From positions 1-48,649 of the forward strand of contig DDTF01000048.1 of the NCBI GenBank assembly GCA_002345965.1: a stretch of 48,649 bases of DNA. Direction: 5' to 3'. Shown here in pieces: positions 25,742 through 33,561 of the stretch; within the stretch, counting starts at the first letter, position 1; each line of letters opens with the position of its first letter. The translations under genes and the position numbers were made by a program. This DNA comes from Flammeovirgaceae bacterium UBA2371 (GTDB taxonomy: Bacteria > Bacteroidota > Bacteroidia > Cytophagales > Cyclobacteriaceae). The notes beneath the pieces are model-generated. The model was not told where the DNA came from, made no database searches, and worked only from the letters and a program-made list of their open reading frames with translations.

Positions 25742-26137
25742 CTATTTTACTAAAAAGGTGGCAATCAACTGCCGCAAAGCTTCGATCTCCGCTTTCTTCA
25801 TAGTAGCACTTACTTTCAGCATCAATTCAAACATCACCTCTTGTTTATAACCCAGTTTGGCGGCTACGCGCGAACAGTATTTAATCTCTTCCTGGTACAA
25901 TCGTTCGTCAATCTTCATGAGTTGAACCAGGCTGAATACATAATCAAATTTTTGATCGTCTGTAAGACCATCAGGAACGATTATATCGTGTTTTTGATTA
26001 AATAGGTATTCCACATCTTGTTCCGACAGTCCATTGGCCAGGCCGATATTGGTAATATAATTCTTTTCCCGCTCGGCTACTTCATCGTCTATCAGAGCAA
26101 GGTTAACCAATAACTTAAGTTGGGAAAGTGCCGACAT
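25742..26137 (-). CDS. TerB-like protein
   Basis: A 131-aa all-alpha protein resembling the TerB tellurite-resistance fold: LALIDDEVAEREKNYI at the N-terminus, with acidic residues of the metal-binding kind, and a second related helical unit (MKIDERLYQEEIKYC). No signal peptide or membrane segment is seen. No other ter genes lie nearby, so a tellurite role is not implied; lone TerB-like proteins in Bacteroidota have no fixed function. It is upstream of lepA on the same strand, 148 nt away, and diverges from the ACP phosphodiesterase-like gene. Confidence 0.75.
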   Translation of the reverse strand: MSALSQLKLLVNLALIDDEVAEREKNYITNIGLANGLSEQDVEYLFNQKHDIIVPDGLTDDQKFDYVFSLVQLMKIDERLYQEEIKYCSRVAAKLGYKQEVMFELMLKVSATMKKAEIEALRQLIATFLVK

Positions 26138-26229
26138 GGTGGATCCGTTTTAGTATGAATTGCTTTACTATCAAAAATGATCAAAAACTTCTTTAATAAA
26201 AATAAACTTTATCAATTACCTTACAACGA

Positions 26230-26817
26230 ATGAATTTTCTGGCCCATGTGTATCTTTCAGGCAACGACCCTCAGTTGATGATCGGTAATTTTATTGGCGA
26301 TTTTGTAAAGGGACGTAATCTGAATGACCGATACAATGCTGATATCGTAAAAGGTATAGAATTGCATCGGGCAATTGATGAATTCACCGACCAGCATGAA
26401 GTTGTGCTCAACAGCAAGGTTCGCCTTAGACCTAAATATCGTCACTACTCAGGGGTGATTGTGGATATGTATTATGATCATTTTTTAGCCAAAAACTGGA
26501 ACGATTTTCACGATATTTCTTTGCAAAGTTTTGCCTCTCAATTTTATGCGTTATTAAAGGAGAACGAATCTATCCTTCCAAAAGAAGTTTTATACATGAT
26601 GCCTTATATGATAAAAGGCAATTGGTTTGTTAACTACGCCCAAAAAGATGGCATCCATCGAGCTCTCACTGGAATGTCGAGGCGTACATCTTTTGATTCT
26701 AAAATGGATGAGGCCATAGAGGATTTATCCAAACACTACACTCTTTTTGAAAACGAATTCCTGGATTTTTTTCCGTCACTAAAAACATTTTCAAATGATT
26801 GGATTAAAGCCTATTAG
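26230..26817 (+). CDS. Acyl carrier protein phosphodiesterase-like (AcpH/DUF479 family)
   Basis: A 195-aa protein of the AcpH family, which removes the phosphopantetheine arm from acyl carrier protein. It begins with the hallmark MNFLAHVYLS and has GNFIGDFVKGR, ELHRAIDEFTDQH and VDMYYDHFLAKNW, giving the His/Asp pattern of an HD-like metal site. The C-terminal part is less conserved. The activity is known for the E. coli member; many relatives are untested. It is followed after 69 nt by a small hypothetical gene in the same direction. Confidence 0.86.
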   Translation: MNFLAHVYLSGNDPQLMIGNFIGDFVKGRNLNDRYNADIVKGIELHRAIDEFTDQHEVVLNSKVRLRPKYRHYSGVIVDMYYDHFLAKNWNDFHDISLQSFASQFYALLKENESILPKEVLYMMPYMIKGNWFVNYAQKDGIHRALTGMSRRTSFDSKMDEAIEDLSKHYTLFENEFLDFFPSLKTFSNDWIKAY

Positions 26818-26861
26818 GGCTCCTTATCTTTCCTGACATTCGCACAACGTTATATCTTTTC

Positions 26862-26869
26862 TAATTTTG
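26862..26869 (+). promoter_or_regulatory. Candidate promoter -7 box before the 121-aa gene
   Basis: TAATTTTG matches TAnnTTTG and ends exactly 17 nt before the ATG at 26887, the same spacing as for fur, tgt and the purF-like gene. No clear -33 element. Confidence 0.4.
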
Positions 26870-26886
26870 TTATTATTCTCATTCAT

Positions 26887-27252
26887 ATGGTAAACGATCC
26901 AGAACTTGACGGAAAATACCTGGGCACAATTTCCCGTGATTTCATCAAGGTATCCGACACATTAAAAGAATCCGCCTATCAAATTAAGAAAGCTGGGTTT
27001 GATTACCCCATTTTCGCAATTTCAAAAGATTCAATTTCCATAGGACAATTGCTTTTAGGTAGAAATGAAATGGATTTGGATTGGAACTACTATGCTTCTT
27101 TTTTGGGTGAGTTTATAGAGAGGGAGCTGGTGGCTGAAGAAAAAGCAGAAGCATTCAAATCATCCTACAAAGATCCGGATGAATTTTGCTGCTTATTTGT
27201 AGTAGACCGCGACTTCACCAAGTTTGTTTATATTCCCTATCCAATAGATTAA
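26887..27252 (+). CDS. Hypothetical protein, 121 aa
   Basis: I do not recognise this family. The product is soluble and acidic, without a signal peptide or membrane segment, and looks like a small alpha/beta protein (alternating strands YPIFAISKDSISIGQLLL and CCLFVVDRDFTKFVYIPYP). Two adjacent cysteines (Cys-Cys) lie near residue 101. The codon use and normal amino acid composition support a real gene, as does a promoter box 17 nt before the ATG. Its stop shares TTAA with the convergent thiL stop. Probably lineage-restricted. Confidence 0.75.
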   Translation: MVNDPELDGKYLGTISRDFIKVSDTLKESAYQIKKAGFDYPIFAISKDSISIGQLLLGRNEMDLDWNYYASFLGEFIERELVAEEKAEAFKSSYKDPDEFCCLFVVDRDFTKFVYIPYPID

Positions 27253-28289
27253 GTTTCTCTAAAATGATTCCAACCCTGAGCCTGAATAGGTATTGGGGTT
27301 CCTTGTTTAGTAATCAACAGGTTTTGCCTTGCATTATCATGTACATGGCCGATAAAATGAATATCCTGATGGTTCTTTATTTTTTCGAAATCTGATTGAT
27401 TAATGGTAAAGAGCAATTCATAATCTTCACCTCCATTGAGTGCACAGGTAACAGGATCAATATTCAATTCAATGGCTGCCGTCTCGTATACTTTTGAATC
27501 GATAGGGATTTTATCTTCAAAAATTTTAATACCCACACCCGAATTTTTGCTTATGTGCAATAGTTCCGATGCCAATCCATCAGAAATATCAATCATGGCT
27601 GTTGGTTGAATTCCTAGTTCAGCCAATTCAAATATAATATCCATTCTGGCTTCAGGCTTAAGTTGGCGCCCCACCATGTATTCAAAGTTTTCTAACTGTG
27701 GCTTCATTTCAGGGTTGGCTAAAAACTCCTGTTTGTTGCGCTCTAAAATTTGTAATCCGATGTAGGCCCCTCCCAAATCTCCTGTTACGCATACGATATC
27801 ATTTACTTTGGCGCCACTGCGGTACGTTACCTTATTTTTATTTACTCTCCCTAAAGCGGCAATAGAAATTACTAATCCTGATGCGGATGAGGTAGTGTCT
27901 CCACCGACCAGATCAACATTATAATTTTTACAAGCGGCTCGAATGCCCTCATAAAGCATGTCCACCGCTTCCACTGAAAAACGATTGCTTAATCCAAGGC
28001 TTACTACAATCTGTTCAGGCCTTCCATTCATGGCGGCAATGTCTGATACATTTACCACTACAGCTTTATATCCTAGATGTTGAAGAGGTGTGTAGGAAAG
28101 ATCAAAGTGTACCCCTTCTGTAAGCATATCGGTACATAGTAAAATTGACTCGTCACCCGCCCCTATTACCGCAGCATCATCACCAATTCCGAAAAGGGAA
28201 GTTTTATTACCTAACTGGACATTACCTTTAATCCTTTCAATAAGCCCAAATTCGCCCAATTGGCTAATTTCTGATCTTTTTTCTGTCAT
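27249..28289 (-). CDS. thiL: Thiamine-monophosphate kinase
   Basis: ThiL phosphorylates thiamine monophosphate to the active cofactor thiamine pyrophosphate. The 346-aa protein belongs to the PurM/ThiL ATP-binding superfamily and shows LGEFGLIERI, FGIGDDAAVIG, LCTDMLTEGVHFDLSYT, VNVSDIAAMNG, GGDTTSSASG and IDISDGLASELLHI, all diagnostic. It is transcribed alone, with a shared 4-nt overlap at its 3' end. No TPP riboswitch motif was seen upstream. Confidence 0.95.
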   Translation of the reverse strand: MTEKRSEISQLGEFGLIERIKGNVQLGNKTSLFGIGDDAAVIGAGDESILLCTDMLTEGVHFDLSYTPLQHLGYKAVVVNVSDIAAMNGRPEQIVVSLGLSNRFSVEAVDMLYEGIRAACKNYNVDLVGGDTTSSASGLVISIAALGRVNKNKVTYRSGAKVNDIVCVTGDLGGAYIGLQILERNKQEFLANPEMKPQLENFEYMVGRQLKPEARMDIIFELAELGIQPTAMIDISDGLASELLHISKNSGVGIKIFEDKIPIDSKVYETAAIELNIDPVTCALNGGEDYELLFTINQSDFEKIKNHQDIHFIGHVHDNARQNLLITKQGTPIPIQAQGWNHFRET

Positions 28290-28403
28290 TTGTAACCTCC
28301 ATTTATCGATTTACAGGTCGCTTTATCCCACAAAAATAAGACTTATCTGCTCTTTGATGTGAATTATGCTTTTGTTCGGTATCTACGATCAAATCTGCAT
28401 GAT

Positions 28404-28547
28404 ATGAAGAAGCTAGTTGGATTATTATTGGTAGCTCTGATTATAGGCGCATGCGCCAGCCCTAAACCATATTATGAAACCTCAGAGGGGAAGAAAAAAT
28501 TGAAACATTATAATCGCATCCAGTTTGGGCAGGAGCACAAGCGATAA
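28404..28547 (+). CDS. Small lipoprotein, 47 aa
   Basis: The product has a lysine-rich n-region (MKKL), a hydrophobic core and the lipobox IGAC (Cys17). The mature peptide is only 31 residues and strongly basic (SEGKKKLKHYNRIQF, HKR). The frame could extend upstream to an ATG at 28359, but the signal sequence clearly starts at 28404. It is a free-standing gene between divergent thiL and convergent mce, with 1 nt between stops. Such tiny lipoproteins are often overlooked; function unknown. Confidence 0.72.
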   Translation: MKKLVGLLLVALIIGACASPKPYYETSEGKKKLKHYNRIQFGQEHKR

Positions 28548-28548
28548 A

Positions 28549-28950
28549 TCATTTTTTTTCCTGGCACAGTTCCACCAAAACCCCATTGGTTGATTTAGGG
28601 TGCAAAAAGGCTATCATTTTGTTGTCGGCACCTTCCTTTGGTTCTTGATTAATCATCGTAAACCCATTTTTTTTGTGCGTTTCAATACTCGTTTTTGCGT
28701 TTTCCACTGCAAAAGCCAAGTGATGAACTCCCTCACCCTTCTTCTCGATAAATTTAGCTATAGGTGAGTCATCTGAGGTGGCCTCTAATAATTCTATTTT
28801 TACACCCCCCACTTCAAAAAAAGAGGTGCGCACCCCTTCTGAAGCTACTTCTTCGATTTTATAGGGTCCTTTTCCCAAGAGTTTTGTGAATAACTGGTTT
28901 GATTCCTCCAGATTCTTGACAGCTATACCAATGTGTTCAATTTTGTCCAT
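28549..28950 (-). CDS. mce: Methylmalonyl-CoA epimerase
   Basis: The enzyme interconverts (R)- and (S)-methylmalonyl-CoA in propionate metabolism, linking propionyl-CoA to succinyl-CoA. The 133-aa vicinal-oxygen-chelate protein has the metal-binding pattern: His5 in MDKIEHIGIAV, a mid-chain Glu/His in GEGVHHLAFAV and Glu near the C-terminus in VLVELCQ. The length matches the family. The mutase subunits are not in the window. Single gene, convergent with the small lipoprotein. Confidence 0.92.
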   Translation of the reverse strand: MDKIEHIGIAVKNLEESNQLFTKLLGKGPYKIEEVASEGVRTSFFEVGGVKIELLEATSDDSPIAKFIEKKGEGVHHLAFAVENAKTSIETHKKNGFTMINQEPKEGADNKMIAFLHPKSTNGVLVELCQEKK

Positions 28951-29042
28951 GGGCTTAATTTATCGGAATTGCTTAATTTTGTGTGAATTTCAGAAACTTT
29001 TAAGTGTTTCCCAGAGTTTTGCAATTGAATTAAAGAATTACA

Positions 29043-29456
29043 ATGCCAGAGATTTCCAGTGATATTCACGTTGAAGCAGCCCGAATACAACAGCAAATAA
29101 AAGATTATCTGGGATTGCGCACCAGCGATTTGATTTTTGAATACAGCGTATTGGATGGCAAATCAAAATTGGATTTGATCACCCTGAATCCACGCCACAA
29201 CCAATCATTTCTGTTTCATTCAGAAACCGGCTCTGATAAGGTGGATGCCTTGAAAAAAATGTGGACGTACGTTCAAAACTTCAAGGAGAAAGAGAATTCG
29301 TATACCATCCAATGGGTAGCTGGTGGTGGTGAACATGAGTTACACACCTCGTATTTCAGAGCCAGCAATATTTTCAATGCATTAGAAAAATTGTATTACG
29401 GTCGCGACCGCAATACCATTACCGTTTTTAGTGTAGTACTCAATCCTGTTTCATAA
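29043..29456 (+). CDS. Hypothetical protein, 137 aa
   Basis: I do not recognise the family. It looks like a soluble alpha/beta protein with no signal peptide. Aromatic, glycine-rich (WVAGGGEHELHTSYF) and late-strand (NTITVFSVVLNPVS) segments may be conserved core. It is 4 nt before the HesB/IscA gene in the same direction and so probably co-transcribed. That suggests, without proving, a link to iron-sulfur metabolism. There are no cysteines, so it is not itself an obvious cluster carrier. Confidence 0.75.
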   Translation: MPEISSDIHVEAARIQQQIKDYLGLRTSDLIFEYSVLDGKSKLDLITLNPRHNQSFLFHSETGSDKVDALKKMWTYVQNFKEKENSYTIQWVAGGGEHELHTSYFRASNIFNALEKLYYGRDRNTITVFSVVLNPVS

Positions 29457-29460
29457 CACC

Positions 29461-29787
29461 ATGATAAGCGTAACTGATAAAGCAAAGAACAGAATTAGCG
29501 AGCTTCTCAAGGAAGAAGGAAGAACATCCAACCACAATGTGCGGGTGTCTGTAAAGGGTGGCGGATGCTCCGGCCTTATGTACGACCTTGATTTTGACGA
29601 CAAAATAAATCCTGCTGACCAGGTATTTGAAGACAAGGGTGTAAAAATACTGGTAGACAAAAAAAGTCTTCTTTATCTGCTAGGCACGACATTAGACTTT
29701 TCTGATGGCCTCAACGGTAAAGGATTTCAATTTGTAAATCCCAACGCCTCACGAACCTGTGGTTGCGGTGAAAGTTTTTCTGTGTAA
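29461..29787 (+). CDS. HesB/IscA-type iron-sulfur cluster assembly protein
   Basis: A 108-aa A-type carrier that accepts Fe-S clusters and passes them to apoproteins. The three ligand cysteines are visible: Cys36 in GGGCSG and Cys100 and Cys102 in RTCGCG. It could be IscA-, ErpA- or SufA-like; the sequence alone does not decide. It follows the 137-aa hypothetical gene by 4 nt and abuts ridA tail to tail (TAA directly followed by TTA). No other suf or isc genes are in the window. Confidence 0.93.
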   Translation: MISVTDKAKNRISELLKEEGRTSNHNVRVSVKGGGCSGLMYDLDFDDKINPADQVFEDKGVKILVDKKSLLYLLGTTLDFSDGLNGKGFQFVNPNASRTCGCGESFSV

Positions 29788-30207
29788 TTACTCCACAGTA
29801 GCAATGCATTTCAGTTCTATTGCAATAGGTGTAGGTAAGGCAGTAATTTCTACGGTTGTCCTGCACGGCTGATTATCTTTAAAATACTCTGCATAAATTT
29901 TATTATAAGTTGCAAAGTCATCTTTGATGTTGGTGAGAAATACAGTTACGTCTACTAAGTTTTCCCACTTCGAACCAGCTGCCTCTAAAATATAACGCAC
30001 GTTCTGAAACACTGAATGACATTGCTCCTCAATGCTGTAAGAAATTATTTTTTTGTTTTCATCGAGTGTAACCCCCGGAATCTCCTTAGCTCCTCTTTTC
30101 CTGGGGCCTACGCCCGAGAGAAAAAGCAGATTGCCCACTTTTCTGGCGTGAGGATAAAGCCCTACCGGTTCGGGTGCTTTGTCTGATGATATTGGTGTGT
30201 TGCTCAT
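29788..30207 (-). CDS. RidA family protein (reactive enamine/imine deaminase family)
   Basis: A 139-aa YjgF/YER057c/UK114 protein. Members such as RidA hydrolyse reactive 2-aminoacrylate, and relatives do other deaminations. The family signature NQPCRTTVEITALPTPIAIE includes the conserved Arg needed for imine hydrolysis. An N-terminal extension of about 12 residues (SNTPISSDKAPEPV) precedes the core and the FLSGVGPRKRG stretch is unusual for RidA itself, so a paralogous subfamily with a different substrate is possible. It lies 8 nt after the DUF4198-like gene. Confidence 0.88.
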   Translation of the reverse strand: MSNTPISSDKAPEPVGLYPHARKVGNLLFLSGVGPRKRGAKEIPGVTLDENKKIISYSIEEQCHSVFQNVRYILEAAGSKWENLVDVTVFLTNIKDDFATYNKIYAEYFKDNQPCRTTVEITALPTPIAIELKCIATVE

Positions 30208-30215
30208 AGTATCTA

Positions 30216-31010
30216 TTATTCAATTTCAAAAACTAAACTCGTCCATAGGCTTTCCCATTCTGCCTTAGGCGAATTGGAACGTACCATTTTTACACTGCTC
30301 ACCATCCATGAGCCCGTGTTACTGATAGGAAAGCGAATGTTTCCATCTGATTCGGTATAAATGTTTTGAAGGAAGATTCGGTTGCCCACATGACTCCATA
30401 CTTTTACCAACGCATGAGGCTGAGGATTGCCTCTGTATAATACCTTACAATCCATATAATCTCCGGATTTAAGGTCATAAGGATTTTGAAGCGGGATGAT
30501 TTCAAGCTTCAACGAAGCAGATTTCTTGTACGTGTCATCCGTTTTGTCACCTACTTGTACCAAAAGTTTGGCATACCTCGTATACAATTCTCTGGCGTTT
30601 TTATTTTGTTCTCCTCTTTTTTGCCTTTCCTCTCTAATGTATTCCAGCCCATCTTCAATCAGGTAAGCATCAAACTCATCTGGATTTTGCTCTATAAAAG
30701 CCGCATCACTTTCCATCGCAATCATTTGAGTGCCCACATTGTTGAAAGCGTATTCTAGGTTATTGCCTTTTGTTGTTTTTACGCTACTTGTCAAATTCAC
30801 CGAAGTAAGTCTGTTATGCAGATATATTTTTTCTGCTTTATGTTTGCTCATGTCCCAGTAGCTACCTTCGAATCCCTCGCCTACCATAAAATCGAGGATC
30901 ATTTTCTCACCTACCTCATAGTTAAATTTTTTGGGCAATAACCAAAACTCGTGCGCATTAACAGCACCCATAAAAATCACTAGTAAACAGAGGGCTAGAC
31001 CTTTTTTCAT
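30216..31010 (-). CDS. DUF4198-like periplasmic protein
   Basis: A 264-aa exported protein. The signal peptide is predicted to be cut after VNA, which makes His the first mature residue (HEFWLLPKKF). The early HEFWL-P motif, a beta-rich C-terminal half and the ALVKVWSHVG/GSWMVSSVKM pattern are as in DUF4198 proteins, which have been linked to metal (nickel/cobalt) uptake or handling. No transporter lies next to it. It sits between pepP (1 nt) and ridA (8 nt), so a three-gene transcript is likely. Function unproven. Confidence 0.8.
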   Translation of the reverse strand: MKKGLALCLLVIFMGAVNAHEFWLLPKKFNYEVGEKMILDFMVGEGFEGSYWDMSKHKAEKIYLHNRLTSVNLTSSVKTTKGNNLEYAFNNVGTQMIAMESDAAFIEQNPDEFDAYLIEDGLEYIREERQKRGEQNKNARELYTRYAKLLVQVGDKTDDTYKKSASLKLEIIPLQNPYDLKSGDYMDCKVLYRGNPQPHALVKVWSHVGNRIFLQNIYTESDGNIRFPISNTGSWMVSSVKMVRSNSPKAEWESLWTSLVFEIE

Positions 31011-31011
31011 T

Positions 31012-32307
31012 TTATCGGTTCATCAAGTCTTCTATTTCCTCGGCCTCAATAGGGATATTTTTCATCAAATCCAGCACTCCTTTTTTCTGAATGACCACAT
31101 TGTTCTCAAGTCTAATCCCGAATCCTTCTTCCTGAATATAAATTCCGGGCTCAACTGTCCAAACAGAACCTAACGCCATGTTACTGTGCATGTCACCTAC
31201 ATCGTGTACATCAAGGCCTATCATGTGCGAAGTACCATGATAAAAATATTTCCTGAAGGCTGGACCCTCTCCTGTTTGTTTTTGAATATCAGCTTTTGAA
31301 ATCAACTTCAACTTGAGAAGTTCCTCTTGCATCACTTTCTCTACCTCTTTTTGATAGGCGAAAAAGTTGGTGTACGGGCTCAGCAGCTTGTATGCCGCTC
31401 TCATCACCCGCAAAACGGAATTGTAAACTTCCTTTTGTCGTTTGGTGAATTTTCCGCTTACTGGAATAGTCCGTGTTAGATCCGAGCTGTAATTGGCATA
31501 CTCAGCAGCCACATCGAGAAGAATTAAATCTCCGGCCTTACACTGCTTGTTATTCTCCACATAATGCAACACACAATTGTTGGCACCAGATGCAATTATC
31601 GGGTCATAGGCAAAACCACGTGAACGATTTCGAACAAACTCATGCAGGTATTCAGCTTCAATTTCATACTCCATTACACCTGGCTTCACAAATCCGAGCA
31701 CCCTTCTAAAACCCTTCTCTGTAATGTTGCAGGCGTCCTGCATCAATTCAATTTCTCTTTTCTGCTTTACAGAACGTAAGTGGGCCATAATTGGTGCTAC
31801 ACGCTCATAGCGATGAAGTGGATAGGTAGCCTTACACCAATTAATAAACCGGGCATCCCTGGTTTCTACTACTACACTTGACCTATAATGCTCATTGGTA
31901 TTGAGAAAAACAGAAGATACTCCACCCATCACCATCATGTGATGAAACACTTTGTTGAAGTCACCATTCCATCTCACTGTTGTTACTCCCGAAATGTCTT
32001 TGGCTTCCTCTTTGGTGAGTTTATGTCCTTCCCATTTTTCCAGCATCTCACTGGGCTCTCTCAAAAACAATACTTCTCTTAAGCTCTTATCAGGAAAATC
32101 AGGACAAATTACCAAACAACTTTCTTCCTGCTGAATTCCAGTTAAATAGAATAAGTCATTGTTCTGCCTGAAGGGTAAATTTCCATCCGCATTGGTCGGC
32201 ATAATATCGTTGGCGTTGAAAACCGCAATGGCACCTTTTGGCAATTCTTTCACCAAACGCTTTCTATTCGTCTTGAATAACTCACTACCAATCTTTTCGT
32301 ACTTCAT
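31012..32307 (-). CDS. pepP: Xaa-Pro aminopeptidase (M24B)
   Basis: A 431-aa dinuclear metallopeptidase that removes N-terminal residues before proline. It has the N-terminal aminopeptidase P domain (FRQNNDLFYLTGI) and a pita-bread catalytic domain. All five metal ligands are visible: Asp in LLDVAAEY and SSDLTRT, His in GTSHMIGLDVHD, and Glu in VEPGIYI and RLENNVV. There is no signal peptide, so it is cytosolic. It leads the minus-strand group pepP, DUF4198-like, ridA and diverges from tgt. A near-consensus box TAACTTTC (32326-32333) may be its promoter. Confidence 0.93.
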   Translation of the reverse strand: MKYEKIGSELFKTNRKRLVKELPKGAIAVFNANDIMPTNADGNLPFRQNNDLFYLTGIQQEESCLVICPDFPDKSLREVLFLREPSEMLEKWEGHKLTKEEAKDISGVTTVRWNGDFNKVFHHMMVMGGVSSVFLNTNEHYRSSVVVETRDARFINWCKATYPLHRYERVAPIMAHLRSVKQKREIELMQDACNITEKGFRRVLGFVKPGVMEYEIEAEYLHEFVRNRSRGFAYDPIIASGANNCVLHYVENNKQCKAGDLILLDVAAEYANYSSDLTRTIPVSGKFTKRQKEVYNSVLRVMRAAYKLLSPYTNFFAYQKEVEKVMQEELLKLKLISKADIQKQTGEGPAFRKYFYHGTSHMIGLDVHDVGDMHSNMALGSVWTVEPGIYIQEEGFGIRLENNVVIQKKGVLDLMKNIPIEAEEIEDLMNR

Positions 32308-32389
32308 AAATCTCTATTTCGATGGGAAAGTTAGTAAATACTAGTTGACCTTAAAAAGCACCGTACTGAAGATGTTCTTTCTAAATAAC

Positions 32390-32397
32390 TATTTTTG
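32390..32397 (+). promoter_or_regulatory. tgt promoter -7 box
   Basis: TATTTTTG followed by CACC matches TAnnTTTG and ends exactly 17 nt before the tgt ATG. The -33 element is weak. Expected leader about 10 nt. Confidence 0.5.
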
Positions 32398-32414
32398 CAC
32401 CTTCGCAACATTCC

Positions 32415-33545
32415 ATGGAATTCCATCTTCATCATACCGATAGTAATACCAAAGCCAGGGCAGGTACAATCAAAACCGACCACGGTGAAATACCCACTCC
32501 TATTTTTATGCCTGTAGGTACCGCAGGGTCTGTAAAGGCGGTGCATCAGCGCGAACTCGAAACTGATATTGATGCGAAAATCATTCTAGGCAACACTTAT
32601 CATCTTTTTTTAAGACCCGGAATTGAATTACTGGAAAAGGCAGGTGGTCTGCATCATTTTAATGGATGGAAAAGACCAATCCTTACTGATAGTGGCGGCT
32701 ATCAGGTGTACTCGCTGTCAGAAAACAGAAAAATCAATGAAGAGGGTGTTACCTTTAAGTCACACATCGATGGTTCCAGGCATTTCTTTTCGCCTGAATC
32801 TGCCATGGACATTCAAAGGAACATAGGGGCTGACATCATTATGGCCTTTGATGAATGTACTCCCTATCCCTGCGATTACAATTATGCCAAAAGATCCATG
32901 GAGCTTACGCATCGATGGCTCACCCGATGCGCTGATCGTATTAAAACCACGGAACCAAAATATGGTTATAGCCAGGCATTATTTCCCATTATCCAGGGAA
33001 GTACGTACCAGGATTTAAGGCAGCAATCGGCTGAGTTTGTAGCCAATCAGAATTTACCAGGTAATGCCATTGGAGGGCTGTCTGTAGGAGAACCTCACGA
33101 TTTGATGTACGCCTGTACTGAACAAGTTTGCCACATCCTTCCAAAAGATAAGCCCAGGTACTTAATGGGTGTGGGTACACCAGAAAATATACTGGAGTGC
33201 ATTGCCCTGGGAATTGATATGTTTGATTGTGTAATGCCCACTCGTAATGCTCGCAATGGTATGCTATTTACGAGTGAAGGAATTATCAATATCAGGAATG
33301 AAAAGTGGAAAGATGATCTCAGTGCTATTGACTCAGCTCTAGGTGGGTATGTGAGTACAGCGTACAGTAAGGCCTACTTGCGACACCTCATCATTAATAA
33401 AGAGATTTTAGGCGCGCAAATTGCTTCAATTCACAACCTCACCTTCTATCTTTGGTTAGTAAAAACTGCCAGAGAGCGAATTATAGCAGGTGATTTTCTG
33501 AATTGGAAAACACAAATGGTTAAAAAAGTTTCTCAGCGACTTTGA
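32415..33545 (+). CDS. tgt: tRNA-guanine transglycosylase, without the canonical zinc cysteines
   Basis: Tgt swaps guanine 34 of GUN-anticodon tRNAs for preQ1, completing the early queuosine pathway. The 376-aa TIM-barrel protein has FMPVGTAGSVK, LTDSGGYQVYS, GGLSVGE and FDCVMPTRNARNG, so the catalytic machinery is intact. The zinc-binding motif (in Zymomonas Tgt Cys318, Cys320, Cys323 and His349) is not: the aligned positions are Leu309, Gly311 and Ser314, with only His340 (SIHNLTFY) retained. This may be a Bacteroidota-wide variant. tgt is followed by lptG (16 nt) and eamA, probably in one transcript. Confidence 0.94.
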   Translation: MEFHLHHTDSNTKARAGTIKTDHGEIPTPIFMPVGTAGSVKAVHQRELETDIDAKIILGNTYHLFLRPGIELLEKAGGLHHFNGWKRPILTDSGGYQVYSLSENRKINEEGVTFKSHIDGSRHFFSPESAMDIQRNIGADIIMAFDECTPYPCDYNYAKRSMELTHRWLTRCADRIKTTEPKYGYSQALFPIIQGSTYQDLRQQSAEFVANQNLPGNAIGGLSVGEPHDLMYACTEQVCHILPKDKPRYLMGVGTPENILECIALGIDMFDCVMPTRNARNGMLFTSEGIINIRNEKWKDDLSAIDSALGGYVSTAYSKAYLRHLIINKEILGAQIASIHNLTFYLWLVKTARERIIAGDFLNWKTQMVKKVSQRL

Positions 33546-33561
33546 GACAGGAATCAGGCGA

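Noticed and set aside
25222..25803. 193-aa plus-strand open frame
   Set aside because: It is antisense to the 5' part of lepA, the lepA leader and the end of the TerB-like gene, with no family resemblance and Cys-rich shadow-like composition.
25742..26137. Tellurite resistance locus
   Set aside because: Only a lone TerB-like protein is present; the other ter genes are absent.
28348..28357. TGCTCTTTGA, a boxA-like string before the small lipoprotein
   Set aside because: No hairpin before it, no rRNA or long operon downstream, and the string is short; unlike the left-edge case it has no supporting context.
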